From the NCBI GenBank assembly GCA_030612945.1, contig JAUWMY010000012.1:1-16974 (forward strand): a DNA stretch of 16,974 nt, written 5' to 3'. Under the pieces are notes generated by a model that made no database searches, was not told the DNA's origin, and saw nothing but the letters and a program-made list of their open reading frames with translations. The stretch is from Desulfobacteraceae bacterium (GTDB lineage Bacteria > Desulfobacterota > DSM-4660 > Desulfatiglandales > Desulfatiglandaceae). Numbering within the stretch: position 1 is the stretch's first letter; each line of letters begins with the position of its first letter. The translations under genes and the position numbers were made by a program. Positions 14,382 through 16,974 of this stretch are shown piece after piece.

Positions 14382-14590
14382 GAAAAGAATACGATTTTTC
14401 AAAATCAGTTAAAAATCCTTATGCCAAACACCTTAAAAAACAGGTGACACTGCGGCTAGGTATTGATGTTATCAATTATTTCAAGAAACTGGCTGAAGAA
14501 ACCGGAGTTCCCTATCAGAATCTTATCAATCTTTACCTACAAGATTGTGCTCATTCTCAAAAAAAACTTAAACTAAAGTGGGCTTCCTAA
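14378..14590 (+). CDS. brnA: BrnA/CopG-type antitoxin, without intact toxin
   Basis: This 70-residue protein, MRKEYDFSKSVKNPYAKHLK then KQVTLRLGIDVINYFKKLAEETGVPYQNLINLYL, fits the BrnA antitoxin family. A basic N-terminal part is followed by a ribbon-helix-helix segment (VTLRL strand, then two helices). It overlaps the brnT remnant by 4 bp. Since the toxin is destroyed, the antitoxin is an orphan that could still bind DNA or neutralise a BrnT encoded elsewhere. GGGAG lies about 10 nt upstream as a plausible ribosome binding site. Confidence 0.8.
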   Translation: MRKEYDFSKSVKNPYAKHLKKQVTLRLGIDVINYFKKLAEETGVPYQNLINLYLQDCAHSQKKLKLKWAS

Positions 14591-14728
14591 TACCTCTGCA
14601 TCTGCAGTACCAGCCAATGCACCTTTCTGTCACCTTCTGTTGTCTTTGGGACGAAACTGATTTGCAGGTAGTGTTTATCAAAAAGATCTCATCTGTTTCC
14701 GACGTCTCTCCTTCATACATTCATTTCG

Positions 14729-14766
14729 TTAAACTGCCCATTTTGGGCCCCAAATGGGTTGTTTAA
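14729..14766. repeat. 38-bp palindrome
   Basis: TTAAAC-TG-CCCATTTTGGG pairs with CCCCAAATGGG-TT-GTTTAA. The arms match apart from one T/C and one T/T mismatch and a G-T wobble, with essentially no loop. No T tract follows, so it is not a standard terminator. Such structures can be transposon ends, REP-like elements or recombination sites. It stands alone in the window. Confidence 0.75.
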
Positions 14767-14946
14767 GACTAAAAAAGACCTGGAAAATCATTGGTTTTTT
14801 TGTAATGTCAAGAATGATGGCCCCTTTGCCTTTAACTTTCCTCCCCCTATCGGCTGATTCTGGGAAAAGTTACTTACTTATTGACGGATGTCCCCCGTTC
14901 CCGCGCTGCCTTCTGCCTACCGCTTACTGCATACTGTTTATCCCAT

Positions 14947-15095
14947 GCTCTCTGCGTCTTCTGATTTGATATACAATAATCAATAGCCAATCGAAAATCG
15001 TCAATCGCTCCATGCCCTCTGTCCTTTTCACATTCTCCAGCCTACTGCCTACTGCATACTGCCTTCTGTCTTCTTTGTGCCCTGCGTTCTCTGTG
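14947..15095 (+). repeat. Long direct repeat, copy A, with heptamer runs
   Basis: This stretch of about 148 bp is repeated at 16827-16974 in the same orientation. Shared blocks in order are GCTCTCTGCGTC, TTGATAT.CAATA.TCAATAG, CAATCGAAAAT.GTCAAT.GC, CTCCATGCCC, TTCTCC.GCCTACTGCC, TACTGCCTTCTGT and CTGCGTTC.CTG. The middle is built from degenerate AATAGTC heptamers, and the right part from CTGCCTA/CTGCATA/CTGCCTT heptamers. No coding potential is visible. Confidence 0.75.
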
Positions 15096-15171
15096 TGAGA
15101 TAAATAGATCGTTTATATTATGTCTGATTTATTTGCCCAAAACAGCCTTGAGCTGAAATGGGTAAAGGGGA

Positions 15172-15303
15172 TTAAGGTTCAACAATTTCCAAGCCTGTTG
15201 GTGGACTTGGTGGAGGGGTTGGGTCCGGGGTGGGTGTAGCACTGACATGAGCGGTTTCCGAATAATTACCCGTCTCGTCATAGGTGAAGGCACTAAGGAT
15301 ATC
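15172..15303 (-). pseudogene. C-terminal remnant of an FN3-type secreted protein
   Basis: On the minus strand, 43 codons read DILSAFTYDETGNYSETAHV, then a Pro/Thr-rich linker (ATPTPDPTPPPSPP) and GLEIVEP before TAA. A.TYDE.GN.SE resembles the last strands of FN3 domains, as in the gene at 1151-1972 (VTAYNDE...SGYSNEV). The upstream end abuts the dispersed repeat, and the rest of the gene is missing. An ATG-started frame covering the same DNA is in a different frame and does not encode this homology. Confidence 0.55.
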
Positions 15304-15306
15304 ACT

Positions 15307-15323
15307 AAGTACCTGTCCCCTTT
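15307..15323 (+). repeat. Short dispersed repeat, copy 3
   Basis: An identical AAGTACCTGTCCCCTTT core lies 3 bp beyond the FN3 remnant. TTTTGCTATCTC follows. Unlike the other copies, the neighbouring remnant is on the opposite strand. Confidence 0.85.
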
Positions 15324-15431
15324 TGCTATCTCTTCATTGCTTTTAAGTCTCCTGGAGCCGTACAAATAGACCGATGTGGTGGCAAAGGAGTTGGAAAACC
15401 AGGAAAATGAACTTTGGCTTATGAATCGTTA

Positions 15432-15460
15432 TTGCCTTACCGTGTGATGTATGTTTAAAT
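15432..15460 (+). promoter_or_regulatory. Possible promoter of the second toxin-antitoxin pair
   Basis: TTGCCT at 15432-15437 and TTAAAT at 15455-15460 are 17 nt apart, each matching four of six sigma-70 consensus bases. The predicted start is about 15 nt before the ribosome binding site of the antitoxin gene. The match is modest. Confidence 0.4.
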
Positions 15461-15482
15461 AGTTCAGTGAAGGAGGAACACT

Positions 15483-15716
15483 ATGCCGACAACAAATGAC
15501 AGAGTTATTGACGAAGCCCTATCCCTTCCGTCAAACGTCCGCCTAAGCCTGGTTGAGAGGCTTCTGACGAGCCTCAATCTTCCAATCGATAAGGAAATCA
15601 ATCGCCTTTGGGCAGAGGAAGCGGAACGTCGCGTGTCCCAAATTGAGGAAGGCAAGGCTAAGCTGGTCCCCGGTGAAGAAGTCTTCGCCAAAATTCGAGC
15701 AAAGCACGGGAAATGA
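15483..15716 (+). CDS. Addiction-module antitoxin (PF09720 type)
   Basis: This 77-residue protein starts at ATG 15483 with AAGGAGG about 7 nt upstream. RVIDEALSLPSNVRLSLVERLLTSL is the helical N-terminus of the short unstable antitoxins of family PF09720/TIGR02574. It is followed by WAEEAERRVSQIEEGKAKLVPGEEVFAKI, where the W.EEAE.R..EI..G...V.G.EV pattern is diagnostic. Its stop overlaps the toxin start by 4 bp (ATGA). It should bind and block the ParE/RelE-type partner. Confidence 0.9.
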   Translation: MPTTNDRVIDEALSLPSNVRLSLVERLLTSLNLPIDKEINRLWAEEAERRVSQIEEGKAKLVPGEEVFAKIRAKHGK

Positions 15717-16003
15717 GATACTATTTCCACGAGCATGCGGAAACGGAGTTTGATAGGGCTGTTGAGTACTACGAGGACTGCCGTCATGGACTCGGTATAG
15801 ACTTTGCTCAAGAAGTCTACACAACAATTGACCGTATTATCCAATATCCTGAGGCATGGTCGCCAATGTCCAATAATACCCGTCGCTGCCTTGTCAACCG
15901 GTTTCCCTTTGGCGTCATTTATCAAGTAAAGTCTGGCTTCGTGCGCATCATCGCAGTTGCCGACCTTCGACGTCGCCCAGACTACTGGCTGAACAGGGGG
16001 TGA
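15713..16003 (+). CDS. ParE/RelE-family toxin
   Basis: This 96-residue protein, MRYYFHEHAETEFDRAVEYY, then DFAQEVYTTIDRIIQYPEAW, RCLVNRFPFGVIYQVKSGFV and AVADLRRRPDYWLNR, carries the standard ParE/RelE motifs. These are an N-terminal helix with E.EF..A..YYE, the YPEAW turn, RR.LV.RFP..V.Y strand and the A.A..RR.P.YW end. Length and layout are complete. It is translationally coupled to the antitoxin, so this appears to be a functional type II module. Target (gyrase or ribosome-bound mRNA) is not decided by the sequence. Confidence 0.92.
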   Translation: MRYYFHEHAETEFDRAVEYYEDCRHGLGIDFAQEVYTTIDRIIQYPEAWSPMSNNTRRCLVNRFPFGVIYQVKSGFVRIIAVADLRRRPDYWLNRG

Positions 16004-16134
16004 GCAGAACAAGCAAGTGGAGCAGACGGCTATTCTCTCGCGGCTCAAGCGATTAAAAATTTCTTGATCATCCTGTTCAGTTTTAGGCTTTAAAGGCTTC
16101 AAATCACCGATGCTCACCTGCGAGTTGAAAAATA

Positions 16135-16572
16135 ATGAAGATGAAGAAAAGGATCCGTAAAAAGAAGCATTGTGGTGAATTTACCGAGTGGGGCCGACAA
16201 CTCGTTATCATGCGAAATCGGAAAGACGGATTCGATTAATTTCTTGACGCCTTCATCGAAGAGGCCATTGAATTAAATGGATGCTACTGCGGCGGTGGCG
16301 GGAATAAAGACAAGCTTGACGTGGTAGTGGAGCTTGGCCGTCGCTCGGACGACCCTGCTGCCAAACTGGGGAAGATTACAGCATGGCTCGATGCTCGACC
16401 TGATGTGCAGAACTGGGGGGTGGGCGAGGAGGAGTTTGACGTCTGGCACGGGGATTTGCAAATTAAGTACCTGTCCCCTTTACTGTCCCCTTTAGTTGCC
16501 CAACTCAAGGAGATCGAAAATGCTCCAGATAAGCGCAAAATCACATTCAAGGGCTTGGGATATTCGCTATGA
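16135..16572 (+). pseudogene. yggL: YggL-family (DUF469) pseudogene with internal stop and repeat insertion
   Basis: Translating straight through from ATG 16135 gives MKMKKRIRKKKHCGEF, then GRQLVIMRNRKDGFD, a TAA at 16237-16239, and FLDAFIEEAIELNGCYCGGG. It continues with AWLDARPDVQNWGVG and FDVWHGD. The basic N-terminus, FL..FI.EAIE.NG...GGGG and WL.ARP.V....VG..DVW.G are signatures of YggL, a small protein that associates with the 50S ribosomal subunit. After VWHGDLQI, where the family normally ends, copy 4 of the dispersed repeat is read in frame as KYLSPL and again as LSPL. A foreign tail of about 25 residues follows to TGA. A start downstream of the TAA is possible (ATG 16321), but it lacks half the protein. 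No clear ribosome binding site precedes 16135. Confidence 0.8.
16465..16481 (+). repeat. Short dispersed repeat, copy 4, partly duplicated
   Basis: An identical AAGTACCTGTCCCCTTT core is followed at once by a partial second copy (ACTGTCCCCTTTA, 16482-16494). It joins the end of the YggL homology to an unrelated tail without breaking the frame. Confidence 0.85.
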
Positions 16573-16974
16573 GCCTGTCAAAACCAAGAACAGTCTATGT
16601 AGATTATGTACGTTTGGTAAATTGATACGCATTTAAGTGTAAAAAGGAAAAAGCGCTGCAAAAAAACACACCAAACTCAATTTACCCTCATTCTTTACTT
16701 TTCTTTGTTTCTTTGCTCTGCGTTCCCTGTGTTCCACGCCTGCCGCCTTCTGCTTGTCGGAGCGAAGCGTAGATCCCGCTATCGGGGCCCCCCCGTGGAA
16801 TACATTAGTCTTTTTATTCCACTGGGGCTCTCTGCGTCCTCTGAGTTGATATGCAATAGTCAATAGTCAATCGAAAATAGTCAATTGCTCCATGCCCCTT
16901 TCGTTTTTAGCTATTTCACTTTCTCCTGCCTACTGCCTTCTGCCTACTGCCTTCTGTTTTCTCTGCGTTCCCTG
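16573..16974. other. Gene-free repeat interval to the window edge
   Basis: No gene is supported. At 16791-16827 an inverted repeat CCCCGTGGAAT / ATTCCACTGGGG forms a hairpin with a 14-nt T-rich loop. CTCTGCGTTCCCTG-like words at 16718 and at the window end bracket the second long direct repeat. The translated frames here are low complexity. Confidence 0.6.
16827..16974 (+). repeat. Long direct repeat, copy B, with heptamer runs
   Basis: This is the partner of 14947-15095. Its heptamers are cleaner than in copy A: AATAGTC twice in a row, AATCGAA, AATAGTC, and later CTGCCTA-CTGCCTT-CTGCCTA-CTGCCTT. It begins just after the 16791-16827 hairpin and may continue beyond the window. Confidence 0.75.

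Larger units (their letters stand above)
14591..15171. other. Gene-free repeat-rich interval
   Basis: I support no gene in these 580 bases. Short open frames here have low-complexity, Pro/Leu/Cys-rich translations and no ribosome binding sites. The interval holds a 38-bp palindrome (14729-14766) and one copy of a roughly 148-bp repeat containing heptamer runs (14947-15095), both listed separately. Confidence 0.6.

Noticed and set aside
15129..15365. ATG-started minus-strand 78-codon open frame
   Set aside because: The FN3-like homology lies in a different frame of the same DNA; this frame has no domain or ribosome binding site.
15360..15447. Short plus-strand frame TDVVAKELENQENELWLMNR
   Set aside because: It looks protein-like, but it follows a stop, has no start codon in a good context and matches no family I know; possibly another remnant.
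16443..16460. TGGCAC...TTTGCA resembling a sigma-54 promoter
   Set aside because: The spacing between GG and GC is 11, not 10, and it lies inside the YggL coding homology (VWHGDLQ).

Overview
The window looks like chromosomal DNA of a Gram-negative bacterium, most likely a deltaproteobacterium (Desulfobacterota) or relative. This rests on gene content only: a sigma-54 activator with a likely -24/-12 promoter, a GEMM-class riboswitch ahead of secreted FN3 proteins, sugar-nucleotide genes for an exopolysaccharide, several toxin-antitoxin (TA) modules, and heptamer-type intergenic repeats. No rRNA, tRNA, complete transposase or CRISPR array was seen.

Left two thirds (1-10560), all on the minus strand. 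In transcription order: a small unknown ORF, a fused ATP sulfurylase/APS kinase, a bifunctional mannose-1-phosphate guanylyltransferase/mannose-6-phosphate isomerase, UDP-glucose 6-dehydrogenase, a soluble PAS histidine kinase with a receiver domain, and an NtrC-type sigma-54 activator. Gaps are short (overlap to 39 bp), so this reads as one operon. Its enzymes would supply PAPS, GDP-mannose and UDP-glucuronate, a set that fits a sulfated acidic exopolysaccharide. About 500 bp of non-coding DNA follows. It carries a TGCGTCA-N3-TGACGCA palindrome at the end of the activator gene, a sigma-54 promoter with exact GG-N10-GC spacing, a possible sigma-70 promoter, a cyclic-di-GMP-I (GEMM-I) aptamer and an intrinsic terminator. 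These precede two secreted-protein genes: an FN3 protein with two WKVYDP/PGFSDL repeats, and a protein with 76-residue InlB-like repeats that runs off the left edge. The layout suggests a local circuit: kinase -> activator -> sigma-54 promoter -> c-di-GMP-gated transcript -> surface or matrix proteins.

Right third (about 10.6-17 kb), mostly plus strand, is an accessory patchwork of small TA loci and broken genes: a truncated PIN toxin, an intact AbrB-like/RelE-like pair, a DIP1984-like ORF spliced out of frame to a ClpB-like AAA+ ATPase whose downstream part (another frame) is a peptide-chain-release-factor (PCRF) domain, the tail of brnT with an intact brnA, an FN3 remnant, an intact PF09720-type antitoxin/ParE-RelE toxin pair, and a yggL pseudogene. 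Four same-orientation copies of AAGTACCTGTCCCCTTT lie at the edges of the broken genes. Two roughly 148-bp direct repeats rich in AATAGTC and CTGCCTA/CTGCCTT heptamers lie in the intergenic parts.

The best candidates for something undescribed are the short repeat that marks gene break points, the combined sigma-54/c-di-GMP control region, and the decayed AAA+-PCRF protein.
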